The notes below the pieces were generated by a model. The model was given only the letters and a program-made list of their open reading frames with translations, had not been told where the DNA came from and did no database searches. A stretch of 64,000 nt of DNA from Bacteroidota bacterium. Lineage in GTDB: Bacteria; Bacteroidota; Bacteroidia; AKYH767-A; OLB10. This document shows, piece by piece, positions 29,367 to 38,164 of this stretch. Both the position numbers and the translations under genes were made by a program. The stretch covers positions 124,001 through 188,000 of the forward strand of contig JADKJB010000005.1 in the NCBI GenBank assembly GCA_016722525.1, written 5' to 3'. Numbering within the stretch: position 1 is the first letter of the stretch; every line of letters begins with the position of its first letter.

Positions 29367-30290
29367 TCAAACAAGCGTAATATCAAACTGCACAAGATCC
29401 ACAAACTCCTGAACACGTTCATCAACTTCGTCCTGTTCGAGGTTCATGATTCTTTCGGTACCAAATTTCTCCACACAGAAAGAAGCCATTGCGGATCCAA
29501 AAATAATTCCACGTTTCATATTTTCAAATGAAATGTCTTTGGTGCGGGCCAGATAGCCAATAAAGCCACCTGCAAAAGTATCACCTGCTCCTGTTGGATC
29601 GAATACTTCTTCTAACGGTAAGGCAGGTGCGAAAAACACTTGTTCCGAATTGAATAATAGGGCACCATGCTCCCCTTTTTTAATGATGAGGTATTTAGGC
29701 CCCATTTTCAGAATTTTTTGAGCAGCCTTAACTAACGAATATTCTCCTGAAAGCTGACGTGCTTCTGCATCATTGATGGTCAGCACATCCGTCATTTTTA
29801 TGACTTTCATTAAATCGTCCATGGCGGTTTCCATCCAAAAATTCATAGTATCCAATACCACCAGTTTCGGGCGATTATGTAATCTTTCAATCACTTGCAT
29901 TTGTATGGCTGGCATCAAATTTCCCAGCATTAAAAAAGTACAATCCTGATACGATTGAGGAATCACGGGATCGAAAGTCATCAGCACATTTAATTCCGTT
30001 GCTAAAGTGTCGCGGGTGTTCATATCATTGTGATATTTACCTGCCCAAAAAAATGATTTTTCGCCTTTTTTCACCTGCAATCCATCGGTATGGATTCCAT
30101 GATCGTTAAATTGTTGGATAGTTTCAGCAGGAAAGTCATCGCCCACTACCGATACCATGTTAATATTTTGAGTAAAATAAGACGCTGCAAGAGAGGCGTA
30201 GGTGGCGGCTCCACCAATTATTTTATCGGTTTTACCGAATGGAGTTTCAATGGCATCAAAGGCAACGGTTCCAACTACTAGTAAGCTCAT
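29367..30290 (-). CDS. PfkB-family carbohydrate or nucleoside kinase
   Basis: Cytosolic kinase of 307 residues, ribokinase fold. Motifs: MSLLVVGTVAFDAIETPFG, GGAATYASLAAS (substrate loop at the family's first signature), VVLDTMNFWME, and DPTGAGDTFAGGFIGYLA near residue 235, the second PfkB signature with the catalytic Asp. The substrate cannot be told from motifs; ribose, fructose phosphate or adenosine are all possible. It stands alone between two unrelated genes. Confidence 0.88.
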   Translation of the reverse strand: MSLLVVGTVAFDAIETPFGKTDKIIGGAATYASLAASYFTQNINMVSVVGDDFPAETIQQFNDHGIHTDGLQVKKGEKSFFWAGKYHNDMNTRDTLATELNVLMTFDPVIPQSYQDCTFLMLGNLMPAIQMQVIERLHNRPKLVVLDTMNFWMETAMDDLMKVIKMTDVLTINDAEARQLSGEYSLVKAAQKILKMGPKYLIIKKGEHGALLFNSEQVFFAPALPLEEVFDPTGAGDTFAGGFIGYLARTKDISFENMKRGIIFGSAMASFCVEKFGTERIMNLEQDEVDERVQEFVDLVQFDITLV

Positions 30291-30435
30291 ATTTAGGATT
30301 TAGGGGTTTAAATTCGGGGGGAGATTGATTTTCAGCAGGCAAAGGTATTAATTTAGGGGTTTGGTTTTCTTGGATTAGAATCAAATTATCTTTAGCCTGT
30401 AAAAGGGTTTGTTTAAATCTAATAGCATTCAAATT

Positions 30436-30945
30436 ATGAAATATTTTTTATCAGTTATATTCTTAGGGTTGCTATTTCTAAACGATTCTGAAGCTCAAAA
30501 GCTCAACGAGTACACGGCAGCTAATAAGATTACTTACATGATAGGAGATACCCTCACTTTGGGTGTTGGCTCCTCATGCGATGGATTTTTTACATCTATT
30601 AATTCCAGTATTGGTACAACCCTACTGATGAATATTGCTGTTGAGCAGGATTATGATCCCCGATTGCCTTCCGGCTTTGAAGGGAGTATGGTGCAGATTT
30701 TGAAAATTCGTAAACAGGATAATAAAATACTATTTACTTTTTCTACCGAAGACCTGGGAAATTTTGTTGTTGATATTGAAGCAGCGATTAAAACCTGTGA
30801 AGTAGCCTATTGTCAAACGGAGGGGTTTCTTACGCAACAGCAATTTGAAAAACTGGTGTTACTCTATCATGCGTGTTCAAGTGGCACTATTACGTCTAAC
30901 AAATTTGACGAGCTAAGATTCGAGATGATAAACGGGGTTCCCTAG
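30436..30945 (+). CDS. Hypothetical secreted protein
   Basis: 169 residues from ATG at 30436, preferred over the in-frame start 27 bp upstream because it gives a clean signal peptide (MKYFLSVIFLGLLFLNDSEAQ). The mature part has a beta-rich N-terminus (YMIGDTLTLGVGSSCDGFF) and two cysteines (EVAYCQTEGF and HACSSGTI). The C-terminus (LTQQQFEKLVLLYHACSSGTITSNKFDELR) is helical and recalls SHOCT-like short domains. No known function. Confidence 0.6.
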   Translation: MKYFLSVIFLGLLFLNDSEAQKLNEYTAANKITYMIGDTLTLGVGSSCDGFFTSINSSIGTTLLMNIAVEQDYDPRLPSGFEGSMVQILKIRKQDNKILFTFSTEDLGNFVVDIEAAIKTCEVAYCQTEGFLTQQQFEKLVLLYHACSSGTITSNKFDELRFEMINGVP

Positions 30946-31056
30946 CTTACGTACTACTCCAAAATATTGTGATGTCACTGGTACTACTTGGTGATCAAGC
31001 GTTCTAAAACTCGCTAACATACTAAATACTAACATATTAATTAATTGGTACGGACT

Positions 31057-31086
31057 TTTGAAATGTAAGTTTTTGCATTATCTTTG
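31057..31086 (+). promoter_or_regulatory. Bacteroidota-type promoter of the tRNA-Asn transcript
   Basis: TTTG at 31057-31060 and TATCTTTG at 31079-31086 are separated by 18 bases, close to the Bacteroidota -33/-7 consensus (TTTG-N19-TAnnTTTG). It precedes the tRNA-Asn gene by about 150 bp. Three hairpins lie between: 31092-31132, 31166-31202 and 31209-31233. Confidence 0.6.
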
Positions 31087-31238
31087 CCGTCCCGTAATAA
31101 TGTTATTAACACATGGTTTATAACTATTACGGTCGTTCTCTCCAAATATCCCATACACGTGCTTTAGTCCCGACAAACATCGGGGTGATTGAAGCGGGGA
31201 CTGATGATCTTCTCACTGCAAAACAGCGAGAAGGTTAT

Positions 31239-31312
31239 TCCTCCTTAGCTCAGTTGGTTAGAGCACATGACTGTTAATCATGGGGTCCCTGGTTCGAGCC
31301 CAGGGGGAGCGG
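31239..31312 (+). tRNA. tRNA-Asn (anticodon GTT)
   Basis: Cloverleaf: D-arm (GCTC...GAGC), anticodon stem CATGA/TCATG at 31266-31270 and 31278-31282 with loop CTGTTAA giving anticodon GTT at 31273-31275, T-arm CCTGG-TTCGAGC-CCAGG. The acceptor 5' strand is TCCTCCT, but the 3' strand as read, GGGAGCG, gives one C-C mismatch and two G-T pairs. Many relatives would have an AGGGGGA-like 3' strand, so three bases near 31305 may be missing or the 3' end may have been altered by the palindrome that starts at 31311. Confidence 0.85.
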
Positions 31313-31366
31313 TGCAGTAGAGCCGTGAAGCTATGCGCAAGCGCATGCTTTACGGCACACTGCACC
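31311..31366. repeat. Long palindrome directly after tRNA-Asn
   Basis: Nearly perfect 56-bp hairpin: GGTGCAGT pairs with ACTGCACC, GCCGTGAAGC with GCTTTACGGC (one G-T wobble), and ATGCGC with GCGCAT around a two-base AA centre, with one bulged T. It overlaps the discriminator end of the tRNA. No T-tract follows, so it is not a simple terminator. Confidence 0.8.
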
Positions 31367-31412
31367 GCCCTGCAGCGTGAAACAAGCGAAGCGCGTTTCT
31401 CTGCTTCAGGGC
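31367..31412. repeat. Second palindrome, CCCTG...CAGGG type
   Basis: Starts immediately after the first hairpin. GCCCTG pairs with CAGGGC, and GAAAC with GTTTC around an AAGCGAAGCGC centre. The right arm TCTCTGCTTCAGGG is nearly the same as the right arm of the palindrome at 31808-31865 beyond the GIY-YIG gene. Confidence 0.65.
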
Positions 31413-31435
31413 GGAATGTTAACCGAAGCAAGAAG

Positions 31436-31471
31436 TTCATTTGAACTTCTTGCTTTTTTTTAAACACTTTT
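31436..31471 (+). terminator. Strong hairpin terminator
   Basis: 13-bp perfect stem AAGCAAGAAGTTC / GAACTTCTTGCTT with loop ATTT and a run of T. It ends the tRNA-Asn transcript. The same hairpin with two compensatory base-pair changes occurs at 33281-33318. Confidence 0.85.
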
Positions 31472-31522
31472 ATATTCGTGCATTTCATGCACTTTTTTCT
31501 AACTTTTTAAACCCACTTTTCC

Positions 31523-31813
31523 ATGGAACACCCAAAATTTTGCGCTTACGTTTTGTACAGTTTAAAAGATGATCAATTTTATATTGGTTATACTTCAAAC
31601 TTTGAACGCCGAATGCAAGTACACACCGATGGTAAAACAAAAAGCACTGCACCACGCAGACCATTTATTCCAATTCATTGCGAATATTATTTCGCAAAAA
31701 GTGATGCGTTGCGAAGAGAAGAGTATTTTAAAACTACTGCAGGAAAGAGAACTTTGCGTTTAATGTTAAAAGATAGCTTGAACGAAGTGAAACCAAAAAA
31801 GGCACAGCCCTGA
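31523..31813 (+). CDS. GIY-YIG nuclease family protein
   Basis: 96-residue single-domain GIY-YIG protein. Its catalytic motifs are CAYVLYSLKDDQFYIGYTSNFERR (the VLYS...YIG pair and Arg) and DALRREEYFKTTAGKRTLRL, with the metal-binding Glu. This is the short URI/UPF0213-like family of Bacteroidota whose cellular role is unsettled (repair, mobile-element homing and defence are suggested). It sits between palindromes after tRNA-Asn. Related remnants lie at 33449-33529 and 35101-35215, and a more distant relative at 61134-61475. Confidence 0.85.
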   Translation: MEHPKFCAYVLYSLKDDQFYIGYTSNFERRMQVHTDGKTKSTAPRRPFIPIHCEYYFAKSDALRREEYFKTTAGKRTLRLMLKDSLNEVKPKKAQP

Positions 31814-31865
31814 AGTGTGTTTGATCAGCACAGCACCAGCGTGCTGACCAAACTCTGCTTCAGGG
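31808..31865. repeat. Palindrome overlapping the end of the GIY-YIG gene
   Basis: Arms CCCTGAAG / CTTCAGGG, GTTTG / CAAAC and TCAGCAC / GTGCTGA around AGCACCAGC. The stop codon of the nuclease (TGA at 31811) lies in the left arm. The right-arm word TCTGCTTCAGGG is shared with the palindrome at 31367-31412. Confidence 0.75.
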
Positions 31866-31947
31866 GGTATTGTAAGAAAAACTGTAAGAAATTTCACCTT
31901 TTTGCAACTTTTTTAAAATATCGAAGTAAAAAGCCTAAAAAAAAGAC

Positions 31948-33251
31948 ATGAAAAAGATCAGTTTAATATTGTTATCCGGTCTGGTATTTATCAGTTATAC
32001 TGCAGTTGCACAAATAGATAACCTTTCTAATATGAGCTCTGATTGGGTTCGTAGTTCAACAAGAAATGCGGCAACCGATGCAGCAGATATTGTTGTTTAT
32101 AATCCCGCAGGATTAACTAAGCTTGAAAACGGCTTACATATTAATTTCAGCAACCAATTTTTATTTCGCAAGCCAAGTCATCAATATGATATTGGAATGG
32201 GAGAAGGAATGCGTGAGTATGAGCAACAAAGTGCTGATCTCTTTCTGCCCAATTTGTTTCTTACCTATAAAAAAGATAACTGGGCTGTTTTTACCGGTGC
32301 GTTTATGAGCGGAGGAGGTGCTTCTATTGACTATTCAAAAGGATCTATAACAACCGACTTAATCGGATTACAGGCGTTAGGAGAAGCACAGGGAGCATAC
32401 ACGGCAGTTAAAGATCCAACCTTAAAAGCAAGTTCGTTTTATCTTACTACCACTCTGGGTGGAACCTATTCTTTTCGGAAATGATTTCTGTTGCAGCGGC
32501 AATAAGATATATCAATGCAAAAAATACAACTGATGCAGGATTAACTCTCACCTCATCACCTTTTGGCCTTGCCGATGCTCCGCTTGTTCTCGATGCTGAA
32601 TACAATGCATCCGGTATCGGTGAAGTAATAAGTATTTGTTTGAAGCCCTTCGATAAATTTCTATTCACCGCTCGTTACGAAACAAAAGTTAAACTTGATT
32701 TTAAAACAAAAACGAATACAGATGATTTCGGCGTAACAGTCAATGAAGAAAAAAACAGACGTGATTTACCAGGTGTACTGGCCCTTGGAGCCGCGTATGA
32801 AATTAACGATCAGATTAAAGTACTCGGTGAATTCAATTATTACATGCAGAAAAATGCAGACTGGGGAAAGTCGTCGGAGCTTACCGGAAATGCACCGCTT
32901 GCTGATCTTGCAGGTGATGCTTCTGCATACGCAATGGGTTTGGAATACAAATTAACTGACAAGTTTATCGTAAGTGCTGGTGGTGGGTATACAAAATTCG
33001 ATTATACCAATAAGGAAGGGTATTATGCTTCTTTAGGAACATTTGAAGTTGTTCCCGATGATAATTGGAATATTAACGCAGGATTTAAATATAAAGTCAC
33101 CAAGATGTTGTCGGTGAATGCGGGGTACATGCAGGCAATCTACAAAAAAGACCAGCATGTAAATGCATTAATGGCTTATCCGCTTGAGGTTGATGTAACT
33201 GTCAACAATTCAATCCGCATAGCTTCACTTGGTGTAAATCTTTCTTTTTAA
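31948..33251 (+). CDS. OmpP1/FadL/TodX-family outer membrane porin; one frameshift
   Basis: Outer membrane barrel of about 434 residues that lets hydrophobic compounds through the outer membrane. Signal peptide MKKISLILLSGLVFISYTAVAQ, followed by STRNAATDAADIVVYNPAGLTKLENGLHIN, the FadL-family NPAG motif near the N-terminal hatch. The two frames meet near 32480: adding one T to the run in TCTTTTCGG restores YSFSEMISVAAAIRYINAKN. The second half continues with barrel strands and ends NSIRIASLGVNLSF with a terminal Phe. A strong hairpin terminator follows. Confidence 0.85.
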
Positions 33252-33280
33252 AAAACACTGTTTATTTAAAATAGAACCTG

Positions 33281-33318
33281 AAGCAGGAAGCTCATTTGAG
33301 CTTCCTGCTTTTTTTTTC
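33281..33318 (+). terminator. Hairpin terminator after FadL-like gene
   Basis: 13-bp perfect stem AAGCAGGAAGCTC / GAGCTTCCTGCTT with loop ATTT and nine T. It has the same architecture as 31436-31471 with two G-C for A-T replacements on matched positions, so it looks like a diverged copy kept by pairing. Confidence 0.85.
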
Positions 33319-33448
33319 CATCAGTTTACTCATAAAATATTTGACACGTTTTCTTAACTCTGTTTGTTACCTGGGGATTTTCAAATTTTAAATTTACAAC
33401 CAATATTCGGAGGGAAGGCCCAAAACAGCGATTAACGTTTTGTAAAGC

Positions 33449-33529
33449 TTAGAAGAATATTTAAAAACTTCTGCGGGAAAAAGAACATTGTGACTGATGT
33501 TAAAAGAATGTTTGGATGAAGAATATTAA
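33449..33529 (+). pseudogene. C-terminal remnant of a GIY-YIG nuclease
   Basis: The plus-strand frame reads LEEYLKTSAGKRTL-stop-LMLKECLDEEY, aligning with REEYFKTTAGKRTLRLMLKDSLNE of the intact gene at 31523. An Arg codon has become TGA at 33491. Upstream (33360-33448) only weak traces (GFSNF, SD) remain. It ends 8 bp before the Fic gene stop codon. Confidence 0.7.
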
Positions 33530-33537
33530 ATGCATTG

Positions 33538-35019
33538 TTAGCGTGGGATAATTTTGAGTTTGGCTTCTGTATGTTCTAAAAACGCATTACATTGTTTTAG
33601 ATATTCCTGCATTTCATCCATATCATCGCCAAAAATGTTTTCACTAAATTCATAAACTCTCTGCAACATTTTGATGTATGATTCGGCATCTCCTTGTTTT
33701 GTTAATTTTTTTAAAGCCCCCATGTAATCATCTCTGAAAACAGTTGGAATAATAATCTTTGTTTGTCCGGTTTTTACCAATTCAGCATTCATCATAACCC
33801 GGGCAATTCTTCCATTACCATCCAAAACCGGATGCACTTCACTCAACACAAACATCATATAAGCTGCTTTTGAAAAAGGATGTTCCAATGCATTGTAAAA
33901 ATTAAAACTTTGTATGAGAGTGCCTTTCACCAAATTAAAATCTACAAATACTGTACTACCGGCGAAATTATTTTTGTCTTTGAATTGACCGGGATTTTTG
34001 TCTGCTCTTGCAGAAAGCAGAATTTTGTGCCTATAAGATAGCATACTGATAAGTTCTTCTGTCGATTGAGGTGTAAGAGACATATCTTGTCGACTAGAAA
34101 CTAACTTGTAAGTGCCTAATACATCATGACTATCTTGATTTCTTGCTGGCAGTGGCTGGTTTGTTTGAATAATTTCTTTTGCTTCTTTTATTTCAAAAAC
34201 AGTTCCTTCGATGTAATTAGAAAAATAACTTTCAAAAAATGCAAAATTCCGAAAAGATTTTGCTGTCCTGTTTTTGTCTGGTCGGCTTTTAAATTCTTTC
34301 TTTTGCAATTGACGGAAAAGTTCTTCAAACAACACCATCCTGCCAGGGTCATATGGGGAACCGAATGCTCTGGCTATTGCAAGAGGAGAGGAAAGTATTT
34401 TTGAAGTGTGAATGGAAAGCAAAGCACTAATCATTTTGTTTAACCGCTCAAACTCTTTTTGCATATTAAGGTTTGTCGATATTGCTCTTGCTCTGTCTCG
34501 AACGTTGTTTATTTCAACTTCTCCGTTCACCCTGATTATTTGTTCTAACTTATCTTCCAATTCAGGTAGGGTTAAGCATTTTGAAGATGGCCCCGTATTC
34601 CTTGACACTTGTAGGTTCTCTAAAAATGCCCTTGCTTTTTGTGAAACATACAATTCGCCTGAGATGGGATTGTCTCCTTCAATAGGCTTATGTCCTTCCA
34701 AAAATTGAATTGTAGTGCCAGGAAGTTTTACTTTTTTAGTATAGGAGTAGGTTAAAAATATATGACCAGCATTAGTTGGCTTGAATTCAAAAGCTGAACG
34801 GTGACTCAACAGTGCTCCCGGATAAAGATTCCCAAGTATCAAAAACAAGTTTCTCCTAACGATTTCTTCAATAGGTTCATCTAAATTTGAGGAATAGACC
34901 CGGGGTGCAATTTTTCTGATGGACCCCTCTTTTAACAATTTGGAAATCTGTTTGGAGACCTTTGATTCAGAGGAACCAAAAATTATCTCTGAAAGAGGGT
35001 TCGGGAAAATATTTTCCAT
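33538..35019 (-). CDS. Fic family protein fused to an AbiEi-like winged-helix N-terminus
   Basis: 493 residues. Residues 1-110 resemble the AbiEi antitoxin winged helix and its follow-on domain: KQISKLLKEGSIRKIAPRVY, GALLSHRSAFEF, FLTYSYTKKVKLPG. The C-terminal half is a Fic domain: the S-x-x-x-E-G inhibitory-helix motif (SNYIEGTVFEIKEA near 275) precedes the catalytic motif HPVLDGNGRIAR near 400, with the catalytic His, Asp, Gly-Asn-Gly-Arg and a Val in the usual Phe position. Fic enzymes transfer AMP or other phosphate groups to proteins; the intramolecular S-x-x-x-E-G motif blocks ATP gamma-phosphate until relieved. The fused wHTH domain could bind the palindromes at its own promoter. The frame is intact. 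Confidence 0.87.
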   Translation of the reverse strand: MENIFPNPLSEIIFGSSESKVSKQISKLLKEGSIRKIAPRVYSSNLDEPIEEIVRRNLFLILGNLYPGALLSHRSAFEFKPTNAGHIFLTYSYTKKVKLPGTTIQFLEGHKPIEGDNPISGELYVSQKARAFLENLQVSRNTGPSSKCLTLPELEDKLEQIIRVNGEVEINNVRDRARAISTNLNMQKEFERLNKMISALLSIHTSKILSSPLAIARAFGSPYDPGRMVLFEELFRQLQKKEFKSRPDKNRTAKSFRNFAFFESYFSNYIEGTVFEIKEAKEIIQTNQPLPARNQDSHDVLGTYKLVSSRQDMSLTPQSTEELISMLSYRHKILLSARADKNPGQFKDKNNFAGSTVFVDFNLVKGTLIQSFNFYNALEHPFSKAAYMMFVLSEVHPVLDGNGRIARVMMNAELVKTGQTKIIIPTVFRDDYMGALKKLTKQGDAESYIKMLQRVYEFSENIFGDDMDEMQEYLKQCNAFLEHTEAKLKIIPR

Positions 35020-35088
35020 TATGAGGACTTTTTATTGAAATTTAGAAAAGATTTTCCAATATAGGGCAGATTCGGGAAAATATTTTCC
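35004..35088. promoter_or_regulatory. Repeated palindromic operators at the Fic gene promoter
   Basis: GGAAAATATTTTCC, a perfect 14-bp palindrome, occurs at 35004-35017 (spanning the start codon) and at 35075-35088, each in the same 20-bp surroundings. An imperfect copy AGAAAAGATTTTCC at 35044-35057 lies between. Centre spacings are 40 and 31 bp. This looks like an autoregulatory binding array for the fused wHTH. Confidence 0.7.
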
Positions 35089-35100
35089 ATTTAATTTTAA

Positions 35101-35215
35101 ATCGGTTTCACTTCTAATTTTGAAAGACTCATACAAGAACATGCCGATGGTAAAACTATGAAGTACTGAACCTCGAAGACCATTCATTCAATTCCTTGTG
35201 AATAGTACTTTTCCA
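35101..35215 (+). pseudogene. N-terminal remnant of a GIY-YIG nuclease
   Basis: From 35101 the plus-strand frame reads IGFTSNFERLIQEHADGKT, matching IGYTSNFERRMQVHTDGKT of the gene at 31523. After TGA at 35167 the sequence keeps weak similarity (TSKTIHSIPCE). The end at 35220 carries TTTCTCTGCTT, like the palindrome arm at 31397. The remnant starts directly after the Fic promoter operators. Confidence 0.65.
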
Positions 35216-35299
35216 TAGCGCCTTTCTCTGCTTAACAAAAGAGGTTATGAGCATGCCAATTAATTGTACATTTGATCAATAAATGTAATTTCCACTCCC

Positions 35300-37971
35300 A
35301 TGAAAAAGAGTCTCCTCCTGTCCTTCTTAGCTATCTTTTTGCTTCCTTGCTTTCCTTCTCCCAGGTAATTGATTGGCAAAATACGATTGGGGGAGTTTTG
35401 GAGACGACCTTCGTTCCTTGTCACAAACTTCCGATGGAGGATATATTTTTAGGTGGTTTTCCAGATCCAATATATCCGGTGATAAAACAGAAAACAACAA
35501 TGGTGGCTATGACTACTGGATCGTAAAACAGACAACACTGGCGCAATTCAATGGCAGAATACCATTGGAGGGAGTGGGGATGATTACCTTGTTTCCATTA
35601 CCCAAACTTCGGATGGAGGATATATTATGGGAGGATATTCCAATTCCAACATCTCCGGTGATAAAACAGAAGACTGCAATGGTTATTATGATTATTGGAT
35701 CGTAAAAACTGATAATTTAGGAATCATACTATGGGAAAATACTATGGGGGGCAGTAGCGAAGATCGTCTTTATTCCATTGTCCAAACTAACGATGGAGGG
35801 TACATTTTGGGAGGGTTTTCTGCCTCGACCATTTCTGGCGATAAAACAGAAAACTGCCATGGTGGATATGATAACTGGATTGTGAAAACAGATAGCATTG
35901 GAGACATTATATGGCAGAATACCATTGGGGGAAGTGGTCAAGATTATCTTTATTCCCTTGTACAAACAATTGATGGGGGTATATTTTGGCCGGAATTTCT
36001 TATTCCAATATTTCCTTTGATAAAACTGAAAATAGTATTGGTGGTGGTGATTATTGGATTGTAAAACTGATAATTTAGGAGTCATTCAATGGCAAAATAC
36101 AATTGGAGGAATAATTATGATCGGCTTAATACCATTGTTCAAACTTCGGATGGAGGATATATTTTGGGAGGGCCATCTGTGTCCAATATTTCCGGTGACA
36201 AAACAGAAAACAGCAAGGGTGGAGAAGATTACTGGGTCGTAAAAACAGATAGCTTAGGGGTCATTCAATGGCAAAATACCATTGGGGGGAGTAGCGAAGA
36301 TCGTCTTTATTCCATTGTCCAAACTAACGATGGAGGTTACATTTTGGCTGGATTGTCCGACTCAAATATTTCTGGCGATAAAAATGAAAATAGTATAGGT
36401 GATAGTGATTATTGGATCGCAAAAACAGATAGCACCGGAGCTATTCAATGGCAAAATACCATTGGTGGGGGTTCTCAAGATTATCTTTATTCCATAGCCC
36501 AAACTTCCTCCGGGGAATACATTTTAGGAGGAACATCCTCTTCCAAATTTCAGGTGATAAGAACGAACCTTACAAGGGATATTATGATTACTGGATTGTA
36601 AAAATTACAGATAAATACAATTTAATAGGTGGAAAGGTATTTATCGATGCTAATAATAATGGGTCATTAGATGTAGGTGAATTTCCAATTATAAATAAAA
36701 AGCTCACAGAAAGTAGTACCGGGAACTTTAGCTTTACTCAGCAAAATGGTATTTATTATGTTCCCGTTGTTGATCCCGGTAGTTATACAGTTGCTCCTGA
36801 TTTAATAAATCTTTTCAATGCCGTTCCTGTTTCCCACAGTGTAGTATTTTCCGGAATAGAGCAAACCGATACTTTGAATGATTTTGCATTTCAGCCTGCC
36901 GGAGTGTTTAATGATTTGTGTGTGAAGATTACGCCTCTTGGCCAATTTCGTTCGGGATTCAATGCAACTTATTTGGTTAGTTATTCCAATGATGGAAATA
37001 CTACCCTAATTCCCACGGTGATTTTCTTTCCAGATAATGATGTGAGTTTTGTTTCTGCCAATCCAGTTGCATCTACAGTAACAATTGATTCGCTGGTTTG
37101 GAATTTCGGACCACTCGCTCCTTTTCAGTCAGGACAAATATTAATAACTGTTAATGTACATATCGGTGTGCCTATAGGAACTTTAATTAATTCAGGAGTT
37201 CACATAGAACCCCTTGCGGGAGATGCCAATACGATTTGCAATCAGTCGTATTGGGAAGTTTTAACAACTGGCAGTTATGATCCCAATGATATCCTTGTAG
37301 ATCAATATACATTGTTGTCAATGCAGTTTCCGAATCCACCTTTCTTAGAGTATCTTATCCGTTTTCAAAATACAGGTAACGACACAGCATTTACCGTAAA
37401 AATTCTCAACCTCATCGATACCACCAAACTCGAGTTAAGCACGTTTGAATTTGTTGCTTCTTCACATCCTGTGAATCTCTCATGGGTTCCATGGGAGCGG
37501 AATATGCAATTTATGTTCAACAACATATTGCTACCCGATAGTAATGTAAACGAACCACAAAGTCATGGATTTGTCCGTTACCGTATTAAGCCAAAATCAA
37601 ATTTAATAGCCGGCGATTCCATTTCAAACAACGCAGCAATCTATTTTGATTTCAATGATCCCGTCATAACGAACACCGCCTATACGCACATTATGTTACC
37701 GACTTCGTTACCTGAAATAACTACATCTGAAAATTTACTTCTGTATCCTAATCCTGCGAATACAACGCTTAACATTGAGACACGCATGTTGCCGGTTTCA
37801 GGTAGTAAATTAACAATCTCTGATGTTACAGGACGTACACTTCTTACAAAAACGCTGGATGCAAATTCAACCAGGCATCAAATTGACATTGCATCATTTT
37901 CAGCTGGGATTTATTTTGTGCAGGTAGAAGCAGGTGAAAAAATTACCAGAGGAAGGTTTGTGAAAGAGTAG
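35300..37971 (+). CDS. Repetitive T9SS surface protein (DGGYILGG repeats, DUF7619, type A domain); several frameshifts
   Basis: Signal peptide (MKKSLLLSFLAIF) then about six repeats of some 60 residues, period near 180 bp, with the pattern IQWQNTIGGSSEDRLYSIVQ, TNDGGYILGGFSSSNISG and DKTENxxGGYDYWIVKTDS, predicted to form a beta-propeller. The repeats lie in shifting frames between 35340 and 36600. From 36600 the frame is intact: a Cna-B-like segment (GGKVFIDANNNGSLDVGEFP), DUF7619 (DPNDILVD, LEYLIRFQNTGNDTAF, SNNAAIYFDFNDPVITNT) and a T9SS type A domain (LLYPNPANTTLNIETRM...GIYFVQVEAGEKITRGRFVKE). Frame changes at repeats may be read-assembly errors or real shuffling. Its role is unknown, probably adhesion or binding. 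Confidence 0.75.
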
Positions 37972-38065
37972 ATTTAATCTTATCAAATGGGTAGCTTTTC
38001 GCCTTAGAATTTTGGTAATATATTAATTATCAATTATTTTCGCTTTTTTCTCAATTTTAAATGTA

Positions 38066-38125
38066 TTATATGCATAGACATATAAAAAACGTCATTTTTA
38101 TAAAACTATATCTATTTGCATATAA
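38066..38125. promoter_or_regulatory. Two candidate operators upstream of hipB
   Basis: TTATATG-CATAGA-CATATAA (38066-38085) is a perfect 7-bp inverted repeat with a 6-bp spacer. CTATATCTATTTGCATATAA (38106-38125) is a weaker copy in the opposite orientation with about 15 of 20 matches, exactly 40 bp away. Probable HipB binding sites overlapping the promoter. Confidence 0.5.
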
Positions 38126-38164
38126 AAATTATATATTTGTATCAAATCGTTGCAATCACATATA

